45,092 nucleotides of DNA from Chloroflexia bacterium. GTDB taxonomy: Bacteria > Chloroflexota > Chloroflexia > Thermomicrobiales > CFX8. The notes beneath the pieces are model-generated. The model made no database searches. It worked only from the letters and a program-made list of their open reading frames with translations, and was not told the DNA's origin. The DNA is taken from the NCBI GenBank assembly GCA_030431755.1, contig JAUIIK010000029.1:1-45092 (forward strand). The letters are read 5' to 3'. Positions 9,195 through 18,669 of this stretch are shown here, piece by piece. Numbering within the stretch: the stretch's first letter is position 1; every line of letters starts with the position of its first letter. The translations under genes were made by a program, and so were the position numbers.

Positions 9195-11528
9195 CTATTC
9201 GCCGACAGGGTGCAGGACACGGCGGCGGCGCGGGGGCAGGCTCTCCGGCCAGAGGCGGTGTGCGAAACCGTTCAGGAAATCGTCGACCTGATCGCGGAAG
9301 TGGCGGCTGAGCGGCGACCCGGACTGCCCGAGGGTATTGGTGAACCAGCTCTGGTCCGGCCGCTTCATGTCGGTCACAAAGCGCAGCGACGGCCCAGCGA
9401 TCACCTCGAAGGGCTTGCCGGCGTCCCAATACATCGGCGAGACAGTGAAGCGGCCGCCGGAGACGGGGAATGCGCCGACGTTGACGCGCCGGCGATGCGG
9501 CCCGGCGATGAGCCCCAGCGGATGCCGGAAGGTCAGCCGGCAGAGCGCGCCCCAGGTCCATGCCGCCCGGTCCGGCCCAAGCTGCTCCTCAAGCCAGGTC
9601 AGCGCCTGCTCGGCAGCCTGCTGAACGAGTTGAGCGCGGTCAGGATCATCCATCCAGGCCGGCAGCTCACCACGCAGCACCCGGTCAACAAAGAGCACCG
9701 GCACGCTTAGCGCACCACCTCGCGTCACAAGCAAGTCAGCGATCTCGTCCGGCAGCCGGAAACGCAACGCCAGCTGCGTCCATTCACGGTGTAGCGCTTC
9801 ATACAGGAGCGGCGCGCAGCTCTCAGCCTCCATCCGGTAGTCCCAACCGCGCAGCTCGTCGACGAGCCACTGGTCGGCCGCGCCCTCGAGCAGCTCCAGG
9901 AAATGCGGGACGGTCTCGGCCGCGTGGGTCGAGTAGATGTCAAGCTGCATGTTGCGGAAGCCGTGTGGCGAGTGCTTTGGCTGTGACTCGAGCGTCTGGA
10001 CGATCCGCCGGTAGCGGAAGCCCGGCGCCCAGTTGCCGTGGATCGTGTGCGGGTGATCCTCGCCGACGAGCTTGTAGTTCGCGCAGGCGACCCAACCGCG
10101 TTCCGGGTTGCGCTCCAACGGCAAGTCATCCGGGTCGACGTACTTCGGCGGGTACTCGGATGGCGCGAGGAGCCCTGGCGCCGACGAGCGCAGAGCCATG
10201 CGCCCGAGACTCATCGCGCCAATGTTGTTGTCGGCGTCTGCCGCCACGATGTTGAGCGGCGGGGTCGTGAACTGCCGAAAGGCCGGGATCGCCTCGTCGA
10301 TATCGCGTGAGGTGACCGCGGAGAGGAGCACCTGTAGCTCGTGCCCCTCCTCCATGCCGGTCCAATGCAGGCTCACCGCCTGGTCGTCCGGCTGCGGTTG
10401 AAGATCCGAGAGCAACGGGCCGCGCGGCGTGTAGCGAATCGTCAACAGCTCGTCGGCCTGGCCCTTGACGGGGATGAACTCATCATGTGTTCTGACGGGC
10501 TGCCACTCGCCCTCGTGCTCGATGCGCCCATCCTCCAGTGCCTCCCGGTAGAGGAAGACCTGCGGTGTCATGCCGGCCGTCACGCCCCAGGCAATGCGCG
10601 GAGTCCTGCCAATCACGATGGCCGGGATGCCCGGGACCGTCGCCCCCGCGACATGGTAGCCGGGCGCTTCAAGCCGCGCTTCGCACCAGATCGAGGGATT
10701 GCGTAGCTCCAGATGGGGATCGTTCGCGAGTAATGCGCCGCCAGTGTTCGAGCGTTCGGCGTTGACGGCCCAAGCGTTGCTCGCGCCATACTGCGGGAAG
10801 ATCGGCAAGGGGCTTGCGGCAACGGGGTCGCGCGTCGCCGCGCGGGCGTGCTCGCGAATCATCGGTGGCTGGTCTTCATGTCCGCCGCGGTAGATCACCT
10901 CGGTCCAGCCCACGCCGATGACGTTCTGCAGGCGCTCGGCCGTGAGCGCAGCGTCGGGCGAACCACTCAACGTCCAGGCCAGCAACCGGAAGACAGCCGC
11001 GCAATCCGCCGGTTCCCACGGTTGCGGTTCGTAGCGCAGCGCCCGGAACTCGACCGGCAAGCTCGCGCTGGCGATGTAGTGATTGACGCCGGCTGAGAAA
11101 CGCTCGGCCGCCAGACGCTCATCCTCCGTCATCAGCGCCGCCTGCAGCTGGGCGATGCGCGGCATGCCGAGCAGTCGCATGAGCCGGTCGTTCTCCAGGC
11201 CGTCCGGTCCGATGATCTCGCTGAGGTTGCCCAGCGCGGCGCGGCGTGAAATGTCCATCTGCCAGAGCCGGTCTTCAGCAACGGCGAACCCGAGGCCGAA
11301 ATGCGCATCCGCGCGAGAAGCGGCGATGATGTGCGGAATACCGAGCCGGTCGCGGTTGATCGTAAGCGGGGCGTCGAGTCCCTGGGCCTGGCTCAGGCGG
11401 CGCTCGCGGCGCGCGCGCAGGCCGGAGACGACGCCCGCCGTTGCGGCCCCGCCGAGCAGCGCTGTTTTCAAGACGTGTCCGGTGGATATTCGTGACATTT
11501 CGCCCATCGCCTCCTCTCGCTCGCCCAT
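9195..11528 (-). CDS. Penicillin acylase family protein (Ntn hydrolase)
   Basis: LTINRDRLGIPHIIAASRADAHFGLGFAVAEDRLWQMD; candidate autoprocessing site PQYGASNAWAV; GVTAGMTPQVFLYREAL. Confidence 0.9.
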   Translation of the reverse strand: MGEREEAMGEMSRISTGHVLKTALLGGAATAGVVSGLRARRERRLSQAQGLDAPLTINRDRLGIPHIIAASRADAHFGLGFAVAEDRLWQMDISRRAALGNLSEIIGPDGLENDRLMRLLGMPRIAQLQAALMTEDERLAAERFSAGVNHYIASASLPVEFRALRYEPQPWEPADCAAVFRLLAWTLSGSPDAALTAERLQNVIGVGWTEVIYRGGHEDQPPMIREHARAATRDPVAASPLPIFPQYGASNAWAVNAERSNTGGALLANDPHLELRNPSIWCEARLEAPGYHVAGATVPGIPAIVIGRTPRIAWGVTAGMTPQVFLYREALEDGRIEHEGEWQPVRTHDEFIPVKGQADELLTIRYTPRGPLLSDLQPQPDDQAVSLHWTGMEEGHELQVLLSAVTSRDIDEAIPAFRQFTTPPLNIVAADADNNIGAMSLGRMALRSSAPGLLAPSEYPPKYVDPDDLPLERNPERGWVACANYKLVGEDHPHTIHGNWAPGFRYRRIVQTLESQPKHSPHGFRNMQLDIYSTHAAETVPHFLELLEGAADQWLVDELRGWDYRMEAESCAPLLYEALHREWTQLALRFRLPDEIADLLVTRGGALSVPVLFVDRVLRGELPAWMDDPDRAQLVQQAAEQALTWLEEQLGPDRAAWTWGALCRLTFRHPLGLIAGPHRRRVNVGAFPVSGGRFTVSPMYWDAGKPFEVIAGPSLRFVTDMKRPDQSWFTNTLGQSGSPLSRHFRDQVDDFLNGFAHRLWPESLPPRRRRVLHPVGE

Positions 11529-11576
11529 TCAAGATAGGTGCTGTCAGCGTCAAACGATAGACCCTGACGGCGATGT

Positions 11577-12704
11577 TTGTCGAAGCCTCGACGAGACAGC
11601 AGGGAACACGCGCCAGCCATGCCACGCTCCAACAGCCGATCTCGCCAAACTTTCAGCCGCCGAAGCATCTTGCTGGCCGGGCTGGGAACCGTTGTGGCCA
11701 CCACGCTCGGCGCCTGTGGCGATGGCGAGGACGCGCCGCTTGTGGTGACGCCCGCGCGCGACACACTCCTGCCGGACGTCGTCCCGACCCAGCTCAGCAT
11801 AGCCAACACCAACGTCATGTCCGACGCGCCGCTGATGGTCGCCCTCGAACGCGGCCTCTTCAGCGCGGAGACGATCGAGCCGGATCTCCAGCTGCGGATC
11901 GAGGATGTCGAGCTGATCGAACTCCTGACAACCGGCGCAACCGAGATCGCCATCGCCCCGCTCGGCCCGGCCTTCTTCAACGCCCTCCAGGCCGGCCACG
12001 AGCTCCGCATCGCCGGTCCGCTCGCGACCGATATCGAGCCGCTCTCGATGCCGCTGATGGTCTCGCGCGAACGCTTCGAGGCGGGCGAGATCGGCGCGGT
12101 CGCGGACCTGGCAGGCACGACGATAGGCATGGCCCGGCAAGGCTTCCCCGAGTACCTGCTCGCGAGGGTCCTGGAAGCCGGCGGGCTCGCGCTCGATGAC
12201 GTCGAGATCGAGTTCACGAGCGACCGCCGCTTGCGGACACGGCTCGAACGCGGACTAATCGGCGCGGCGCTGCTGGCGGAACCCGAAGCCACGGCAGCCG
12301 CCGAAGCCGGGCAGGCTGTCGCGTTAAGCGAAGACTATCTGCCCGGCTATACCGCGAGCTACGCGTTGACGACGGCGAGCTTTCTGGAGTCGGACAGTGA
12401 CACCGTCAACCGCTTCTTCCGCGTCCTCTACAATGCCTGCGCCGAGATGGTCGCCGATGGCTACAATTCGGCCCGCAACCAGAACATCTTCCAGCTCTAC
12501 ACCGGCGCAGACCGCTCGACATTGGCAGCGATGCGCCCCTACGGCTGCCCGACCGATGGGACGGTCGACGCAGACGAGATCGCCGCCATCCAACGCTTCT
12601 ACCTCGACCGTGGAATGCTGAATCTGACGACCGCCGTCGACCCCGCCGGAATCATCGACGACCGCCTAGCCCACGCAGCAGCCGAGTCCATCTTCACCGC
12701 ATAG
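11577..12704 (+). CDS. NMT1/SsuA-like ABC transporter substrate-binding protein, Tat lipoprotein (SBP1)
   Basis: SRRSILLAGLGTVVATTLGAC; PLMVALERGLFSAETIEPDLQLRI; IAPLGPAFFNALQAGHELRIAGPL. Confidence 0.85.
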   Translation: MSKPRRDSREHAPAMPRSNSRSRQTFSRRSILLAGLGTVVATTLGACGDGEDAPLVVTPARDTLLPDVVPTQLSIANTNVMSDAPLMVALERGLFSAETIEPDLQLRIEDVELIELLTTGATEIAIAPLGPAFFNALQAGHELRIAGPLATDIEPLSMPLMVSRERFEAGEIGAVADLAGTTIGMARQGFPEYLLARVLEAGGLALDDVEIEFTSDRRLRTRLERGLIGAALLAEPEATAAAEAGQAVALSEDYLPGYTASYALTTASFLESDSDTVNRFFRVLYNACAEMVADGYNSARNQNIFQLYTGADRSTLAAMRPYGCPTDGTVDADEIAAIQRFYLDRGMLNLTTAVDPAGIIDDRLAHAAAESIFTA

Positions 12705-12810
12705 GCCGTCATCACACGACCGCTGCCGGCCCGATTTTCGCGCACGCGAGTCGCCGTATACTTCCTCCAGCATATGCAGGCTCCGTTATATCGCGAGGGG
12801 GAGCGAACCG

Positions 12811-13884
12811 TTGAGCGTTGACCGCCGAATTCGACCCGTGCTTATCCTGATGATCGTGGCCCTCGTCCTACCGCTGCTCGCCGCTTGTGGTGGCGACGAT
12901 GATGACGACGTCGACGAAGACGCCACCGCGACCCAGCTCGCGCTTGAGCAGATCGAGCTCACTCGCGTCCAGATCGGCATCGTGCCGGTCCTCGTCTTCG
13001 GTCCGGCAATGATCGCCCACGATAAGGGCTACTTCGCGGCGCAGGGCATCGACAGCGAGCTCCAGTCACTGGCCGGCGGCGCGGACATGGTAACGCTAAC
13101 GGCCAACGGCGATTTCGATGTCGGAACCGGTGGGACGGGGCCAGCCTTCTTCAACGCCATCAACCGCGGCGTCGAGCTGACAGTCATCGCCCCGCTCCAC
13201 TTCGAGCGCACTCCCCAGGCAACGCCGCTGATGGTCTCCAAGGAACGCTTCGATAGCGGCGAGCTCGATTCAATCGAGAAGCTCGCCGGCAAGCGAGTCT
13301 CGGTCAACGCGCGCGGCGCGACCGAGTACTGGCTGGATCAGGCGCTACAGACCGGCGGCCTGACGATCGAGGACATCGAGCTCCAAGAACTCGGCTTCGG
13401 CGACGTCGCGGCGGCGCTCGACAGCGGCGCAATCGACGCCGCCATGCTCGGCGAACCGCTCGCAACCGCCGCCGAGAACCAGGGCATCGCCGTCCGCCTG
13501 GCCGACGACTTCATCAGCGACTTCCAACCGACATTCGTCTATGTCAACCCCAGCTTCGCCGAGGAGAATCCGGAGCTTGTCGTTGGCTTCGTCGAGGCGT
13601 TTCTCCAGGGTTGCCGCGACTTGACCGGCGACGACTGGGCCAACGACGAGAATCTGGCGCTGCTCAACCGCCAGACGCGCGTCGACATCGACCTGATCGA
13701 GCAATCCTCGCGCACATACTGCGAGCCAAACGGCGAGATTGACGCAACCGACCTCCAGACACTCCAGGAGTTCTTCGCCGCGCGCGGGTTGCTCGACTAT
13801 GACGAGCTGCTCGATGTCGAGTCCTTCATCGACCGCAGTTATGTCGAGCAAGCGTTGGAGGAGATTGGACGCTACGAAGAGTGA
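12811..13884 (+). CDS. NMT1/SsuA-like ABC transporter substrate-binding lipoprotein (SBP2)
   Basis: LLAACGGDDDDDV lipobox; GYFAAQGIDSELQSLAGGADMVTLTANGDFDVGTGGTGPAFFNAINRGVELTVIAPL. Confidence 0.9.
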   Translation: MSVDRRIRPVLILMIVALVLPLLAACGGDDDDDVDEDATATQLALEQIELTRVQIGIVPVLVFGPAMIAHDKGYFAAQGIDSELQSLAGGADMVTLTANGDFDVGTGGTGPAFFNAINRGVELTVIAPLHFERTPQATPLMVSKERFDSGELDSIEKLAGKRVSVNARGATEYWLDQALQTGGLTIEDIELQELGFGDVAAALDSGAIDAAMLGEPLATAAENQGIAVRLADDFISDFQPTFVYVNPSFAEENPELVVGFVEAFLQGCRDLTGDDWANDENLALLNRQTRVDIDLIEQSSRTYCEPNGEIDATDLQTLQEFFAARGLLDYDELLDVESFIDRSYVEQALEEIGRYEE

Positions 13885-14813
13885 GCGCTTCGCAGACACC
13901 CATACGCAGCGGCTATGTCACGGTACTGATCTACGCGCCGCTCGTGCTGGCGCGCGAGCGCGGTTACTTCACCGACGCCGGACTCAATGTTGAGCTGACG
14001 GCGCTGCCGGCCGGCAAGGATATCGTGCCCAGCCTGCTCGACGGCCGCTTCGACATCGCTGCCGGCGGGCCTGGTCCGGACTTCTGGCGGGCGCTGGCCG
14101 GCGGCCACGACATCCGGTTGATTGCCCCGCTGCATGCCGAGCAACCACCGGCGACGACGCCGTTGATCGTGCGAGCCGACCTGCTCGATTCTGGAGAAAT
14201 CTCCAGCGTCGACGATCTGCGCGGCCGGCCAGTTTCGTCACCATCGCCCGGCACGCCGCTCTTCTGGCTCCACTCGGCCCTTGAGCACGGCGGCCTCTCG
14301 CTCAACGATGTTGACCTGCGTTTCGTCCAGTACCATGACGTCGGCGCGGCCTTCGAGCGCAAGGAGATCGACGCGGCCTTGCTCGGCGAACCACTTGTCA
14401 CCGACCTGATCGACCGCCGGCTGGCGGCGCGGCTGGAGTCGGACTTCGTCGATGGCCTCCAACCCACCTATCTGTACACACTTGGCAGGACGCTCGACGA
14501 GCGCTTCGACGATGTCGTCGCCTTCACCGCCGCCTACTTGCGCGCCTGCGTCGACCTGCAATCCGGCGACCCAAAGCGTGACTGGAACGCGCCGGAAACG
14601 CTCGCGACGATCGCCCACTTCACCGACGTCCCGGACGCCGAAGTCATCGAGTCGATGCGCCCGCACTACGAGCCAGAAGGCAGCTTCCGGCGCGGCAGCG
14701 TCGGTCGGATTTACGACTTCTTCGTCGCGCGCGGCGAGGTCGCGCCGATACCCAATCTCGATCCGGATAGCTTGATTGATGAGCGTGTGATCGAGGCGGT
14801 GAGAGCGTTGTGA
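13881..14813 (+). CDS. NMT1/SsuA-fold protein, paralog of SBP2, without signal peptide or lipobox
   Basis: Starts MSASQTPIRSGYVTVLIYAPLVLARERGYFTDAGLNVELTALPAGKD directly at the mature-domain equivalent; overlaps the upstream gene by 4 nt. Confidence 0.85.
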   Translation: MSASQTPIRSGYVTVLIYAPLVLARERGYFTDAGLNVELTALPAGKDIVPSLLDGRFDIAAGGPGPDFWRALAGGHDIRLIAPLHAEQPPATTPLIVRADLLDSGEISSVDDLRGRPVSSPSPGTPLFWLHSALEHGGLSLNDVDLRFVQYHDVGAAFERKEIDAALLGEPLVTDLIDRRLAARLESDFVDGLQPTYLYTLGRTLDERFDDVVAFTAAYLRACVDLQSGDPKRDWNAPETLATIAHFTDVPDAEVIESMRPHYEPEGSFRRGSVGRIYDFFVARGEVAPIPNLDPDSLIDERVIEAVRAL

Positions 14814-14833
14814 GGCATAGAGATAGAAGATTT

Positions 14834-14968
14834 CCCTCACCCCCGGCCCCTCTCCTACTGCTGCGCGGGGAGAGGGGAGTTGAGCAAGAGACAGCACGAT
14901 TCTTCTCCCTGACTTACGCCCCCTCTCCCCCGCATCAGCGTGTGGGAGAGGGGGCCGGGGGGTGAGGG
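14834..14968. repeat. Inverted repeat CCCTCACCCCCGGCCCCTCTCC...GGAGAGGGGGCCGGGGGGTGAGGG
   Basis: Complementary ends; right end abuts the ATG at 14969. Confidence 0.8.
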
Positions 14969-15745
14969 ATGTCCGCGCGCCTCACCGTCGCCAACCTCAG
15001 CGTCGACTACCCGTTCGGCAACGACATCGTGCGCGCGCTCGATAGCGTTTCGTTCGATCTCGCGGGCGGCGAGTTCTGCGCGATCGTCGGTCCGTCGGGC
15101 TGCGGCAAGAGCACGTTGTTGCGGGCCGTCGCCGGACTCATCGAGCCGACCCACGGCACGACCACGATCAACGCGGCGGACCCGGAGCGGCCTGACCAGG
15201 CGATGGTCTTCCAGGGCGCGTCGGTCTTTCCCTGGATGACGGTCCTGCGAAACGCCGCCTACGGGTTGGAAATGCGCGGTCTCGATCAGCCGGAGCGGGA
15301 GCGCATTGCCAGCGAGTTCCTGCGGCAGGTTGGACTCGGTGACTTCTTCAACGCCTATCCCGCGCAGCTCTCCGAAGGCATGCGCCAGCGCGTTGCCATC
15401 GCCCGGGCCTTCGCGATGGACCCCGAAGTCCTGCTCATGGACGAACCGTTCGGCGCGCTCGACGAGCAGACCCGGCTGGTCTTGCAGGAGGAGCTGCTGC
15501 GTATCTGGGAGGATACCGGCAAGACGGTTGTCTTTGTCACTCACGGAATCGACGAGGCCATGATCCTTGCCGACCGGATTCTCATCCTCAGCGCCCGGCC
15601 CGGCACGCTCAAGGCCGACATCCAGGTGCCCTTCCCGCGCCCGCGTCGCCTCGAAACCGTCCGCTCCGACCCCGACTTCAACGCGCTCTTCCTGGAGATC
15701 TGGGAACTGTTGCGAGACGATGCGATGGTGGCGATTGGGGGATGA
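14969..15745 (+). CDS. ABC transporter ATP-binding protein (SsuB/TauB-like)
   Basis: GPSGCGKSTLLRAVAGL; LSEGMRQRVAIARAFAMDPEVLLMDEPFGALD. Confidence 0.93.
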   Translation: MSARLTVANLSVDYPFGNDIVRALDSVSFDLAGGEFCAIVGPSGCGKSTLLRAVAGLIEPTHGTTTINAADPERPDQAMVFQGASVFPWMTVLRNAAYGLEMRGLDQPERERIASEFLRQVGLGDFFNAYPAQLSEGMRQRVAIARAFAMDPEVLLMDEPFGALDEQTRLVLQEELLRIWEDTGKTVVFVTHGIDEAMILADRILILSARPGTLKADIQVPFPRPRRLETVRSDPDFNALFLEIWELLRDDAMVAIGG

Positions 15746-15756
15746 GGATGGAGCGA

Positions 15757-16080
15757 GGGATTAGGGATCAGGGATTAGGGACTAGACCCAATTGCACAAC
15801 GATGGGCGACCGATCGCGAAGAGATCGCGGCAGACACCGTAGGGGTGGAGTTCATCTCCACCCGGCCACGGGTTCGAAGACAACACCGGGTGGAGATGAA
15901 CTCCACCCCTACGGTCCGCGAAAAACAGCCGAACATCGCGCAACTTGGTCGACTAGATCGAACGGGCTGCTCCGCCCTCTACCTATCCCGCACAGACCGT
16001 CAGGAGGATGGAAGCGCTGTAAGGCACTCTCCAATGGGTGTGCTTTCACCTATTCCCTATTCCTTATTTCCTATTCCCTC
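15757..16080. repeat. Nested inverted repeats: outer AGGGATTAGGGATCAGGGATTAGGGA...TATTCCCTATTCCTTATTTCCTATTCCCTC, inner CGTAGGGGTGGAGTTCATCTCCACCC at 15838-15913
   Basis: Outer arms ~15757-15785 and ~16048-16080; inner arms perfect or near-perfect reverse complements. Confidence 0.75.
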
Positions 16081-16085
16081 GCTCT

Positions 16086-17771
16086 ATGACTCCCACGCGC
16101 CGCTGGTTCACGTTTATCCTGGCCTTCATGGGGCCGTTGCTGGTGCTCCTGATCTGGGAAGCGCTGTCGCGCGCGGCGGTGATCAACCCGATCTTCTTCC
16201 CGCCGCCGAGCAGCCTGGAGGGGACGACCCGGGAGCTGATCCGGTCCGGGCAGCTCTGGGATGACACGCGCATCAGCATGGTGCGGATTCTGACGGGCTT
16301 CGTGGTCGCGGCGGTTCCGGGCGTCGCGCTCGGGCTGCTGATGGGGTTATGGTGGCCGCTGCGGGCGTTGCTGAACCCCATTGCTGCGGCGCTCTTTGCC
16401 GTCCCGAAGATCGCGATCCTGCCCTTGGTCATCCTCGTCTTCGGGCTGGACGAGGATTCGAAGATCGCGATGGTCGCAATCAGCGTCTTCTTCCTGGTCG
16501 TGATCAACACGACGGCGGCGGTGATGGCGGTCGACCGGGCCTATTTCGACGTCGCCCGCAACGCCGGCGCGCCCTGGCACAAGCAACTGACGACGGTCGC
16601 GCTGCCGGGTGCGTTGCCGGCGATCTTCTCCGGGTTGCGGCTGGCGTTGGGCTTCTCGTTGCTGGTTATCGTCGGAACCGAGTTCCTCTCGGCCGGCGAG
16701 GGCATCGGCTACCTGATCTGGAACTCCTACCAGATTCTGGCTATCGAGAAGATGTACGTTGGGCTGATCGTCACCGCCCTGCTCGGCTGGCTGCTGAGCC
16801 TGGTGATGGACGCGCTGGAGCGCATCGCGATGCCCTGGCGGGTCGAGCAGAGCACTCGGCTGCATGTCCCGGTGCCGGAGAGCGTCTACAACTGGTACAT
16901 GGCAACGCGGCCGTTCTCGTTCACGGCGTCCATCGTGCCGGTGCTGGTTGGCACGCTGCTGGCGGCCTACGAGGGCGAGTTCGATTTCCTCATGCTGCTG
17001 CTCGTCATCATCGCGACAGTGCTGGTCCACGCCGGCAGCAACCTCGTCAACGACTACTACGACCACGTCAAGGGCGCAGACGCGCCCCATCAGCTCGGCC
17101 GCGGCGGGATGATCCAGCGGGGGTTGATCAGCCCGCGGGCGATCCTGATCTTCGGGTTCGCGCTCTTCGCCATCGCGACGGCCATCGGCTTCTACATCGT
17201 CTATCTCGTCGGCTGGCCGGTGCTGCTCTTCGCCTTGCCAAGTCTCGCGGCGGCCTATCTCTACACCGGCGGCCCGAAGCCGCTGGGATATGTTGCGCTC
17301 GGTGAAGTCACCGTCTTCATCTTCATGGGCCCGGTCATCGTTGCCGGCAGCTACTACGTCCAGACCGGCGCGGTGAGTTGGACCGCCGTCCTGCTCTCTC
17401 TCCCCATCGGCCTGCTCGTCACCGCCATCCTGCAGGCCAACAATATCCGCGACATCGAGGACGACGCCGCCGCCAACAAGCGCACCCTGGCGACCTTCAT
17501 CGGCCACCGCTGGGCTGTCCGCGAATACGTCGTCCTGCTGCTCGGCTCCTACGCCGTGTTGGGCGCGTTGACCATTGGCGGCCTGATCCCGCTCGGGGCG
17601 CTGCTCGTCTTCCTGACCCTCCCGAAAGCCATCGAGCTGGTGCGCGTCGTCCGCACCCGCACCTCCGCCCCGGCCCTCAACCTCCTCCTCCGCAAGACCG
17701 CCGGCCTCCACCTCCAGTTCGGCGGGCTGCTTGCCGCAGTCCTGCTCGTTGCGGCGGTGTTTGCGGCGTGA
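16086..17771 (+). CDS. Fusion protein: SsuC/TauC-like ABC permease (N-term) + UbiA/MenA-like polyprenyltransferase (C-term)
   Basis: N-term GPLLVLLIWEALSR...ARNAGAPWHKQLTTVALPGALPAIFSGLRLALGFSLLVIVGTEFLSAGEGIGYLIW (BPD_transp_1); C-term NLVNDYYDHVKGAD and NNIRDIEDDAAANKRTLA (two Asp-rich UbiA motifs); one uninterrupted ORF. Confidence 0.92.
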   Translation: MTPTRRWFTFILAFMGPLLVLLIWEALSRAAVINPIFFPPPSSLEGTTRELIRSGQLWDDTRISMVRILTGFVVAAVPGVALGLLMGLWWPLRALLNPIAAALFAVPKIAILPLVILVFGLDEDSKIAMVAISVFFLVVINTTAAVMAVDRAYFDVARNAGAPWHKQLTTVALPGALPAIFSGLRLALGFSLLVIVGTEFLSAGEGIGYLIWNSYQILAIEKMYVGLIVTALLGWLLSLVMDALERIAMPWRVEQSTRLHVPVPESVYNWYMATRPFSFTASIVPVLVGTLLAAYEGEFDFLMLLLVIIATVLVHAGSNLVNDYYDHVKGADAPHQLGRGGMIQRGLISPRAILIFGFALFAIATAIGFYIVYLVGWPVLLFALPSLAAAYLYTGGPKPLGYVALGEVTVFIFMGPVIVAGSYYVQTGAVSWTAVLLSLPIGLLVTAILQANNIRDIEDDAAANKRTLATFIGHRWAVREYVVLLLGSYAVLGALTIGGLIPLGALLVFLTLPKAIELVRVVRTRTSAPALNLLLRKTAGLHLQFGGLLAAVLLVAAVFAA

Positions 17772-17780
17772 TGGCGATGT

Positions 17781-18395
17781 ATGTTCGTTTACGTTGACGA
17801 ATCGGGGGATCTTGGCTTCCGATTTCGGCGCGGATCCAGCACCTACTTCGTAGCTGCGCTGCTCATCATTGAAGATCCAGTGCCTCTCCATGCAGATATT
17901 GACCACCTCAAGCGCCGGCTTCGAATGCCGCCCCATGAGGAGTTCAAGTTCAGCAAGTCGAGCCACGATGTCCGGACACAGTTTCTAACCGTGCTCCAAC
18001 GGCACGACGTGGTTGTTTACGGAGCAGTGATCGACAAGACGAGACTACCTCGCAGTGCCCGGCAAAGCGCTGAGAACTTCTACAGTCACGTCGTCAGCGC
18101 GTTGCTAGCGCTCGCGGAGGATTTTCTCGAAGACGCCATCGTGATATTCGATCGGTCCTTCGAAAGCCGTCCCAGCCAATTGCGCCTTGGCGCAATGCTC
18201 CGGCGACACTTCAGGCACGAGGACATCAACGCCGCCGTTCGCGCCATACGGCATAGATCGTCAAACAGCGACAATCTAATCCAGGCTGTTGATATGGCAA
18301 GTGGTGCTATCTATCGCATGATCTCCCAGGGCGACGAGCGATACCTTCGTATCATCTCAAGTCGCGTCATGCAGGTTGAGGATGTTTCGCCCTAG
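17781..18395 (+). CDS. DUF3800 domain-containing protein
   Basis: N-terminal MFVYVDESGDLGF; C-terminal DNLIQAVDMASGAIYRMI. Confidence 0.88.
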   Translation: MFVYVDESGDLGFRFRRGSSTYFVAALLIIEDPVPLHADIDHLKRRLRMPPHEEFKFSKSSHDVRTQFLTVLQRHDVVVYGAVIDKTRLPRSARQSAENFYSHVVSALLALAEDFLEDAIVIFDRSFESRPSQLRLGAMLRRHFRHEDINAAVRAIRHRSSNSDNLIQAVDMASGAIYRMISQGDERYLRIISSRVMQVEDVSP

Positions 18396-18669
18396 AATCA
18401 CCGAGGCCCCTCGCTATCCCGGTGCTTGTCCGGGCACGCCACCATCCGGTGACTGTTCGCGATGGGCCAGGGCATAGTTGCTTGCATTACTGTCGCAACC
18501 ACCTAGAACTATATGGATTGTGGCGATCCTGTCAATGTGTACGTTCGCGCCTGGCAATCTGGCGGGATCGTCATGACCAATCCCACACGGCAACCAGATT
18601 GCAGCGGTAACAGCCTACCGGCATTTTTTGGGCGTACCGAGTGACTAGCTGTGAGAGTATTGGTCCCAG

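Noticed and set aside
11500-11577. TPP riboswitch suspected before the NMT1-type SBP genes
   Set aside because: No CUGAGA/thi-box-like signature found in the upstream sequence on inspection.
16347-17966. 539-aa minus-strand ORF antisense to the permease-prenyltransferase gene
   Set aside because: Charged, low-complexity shadow ORF typical of GC-rich coding DNA; the plus-strand frame has clear domain motifs.
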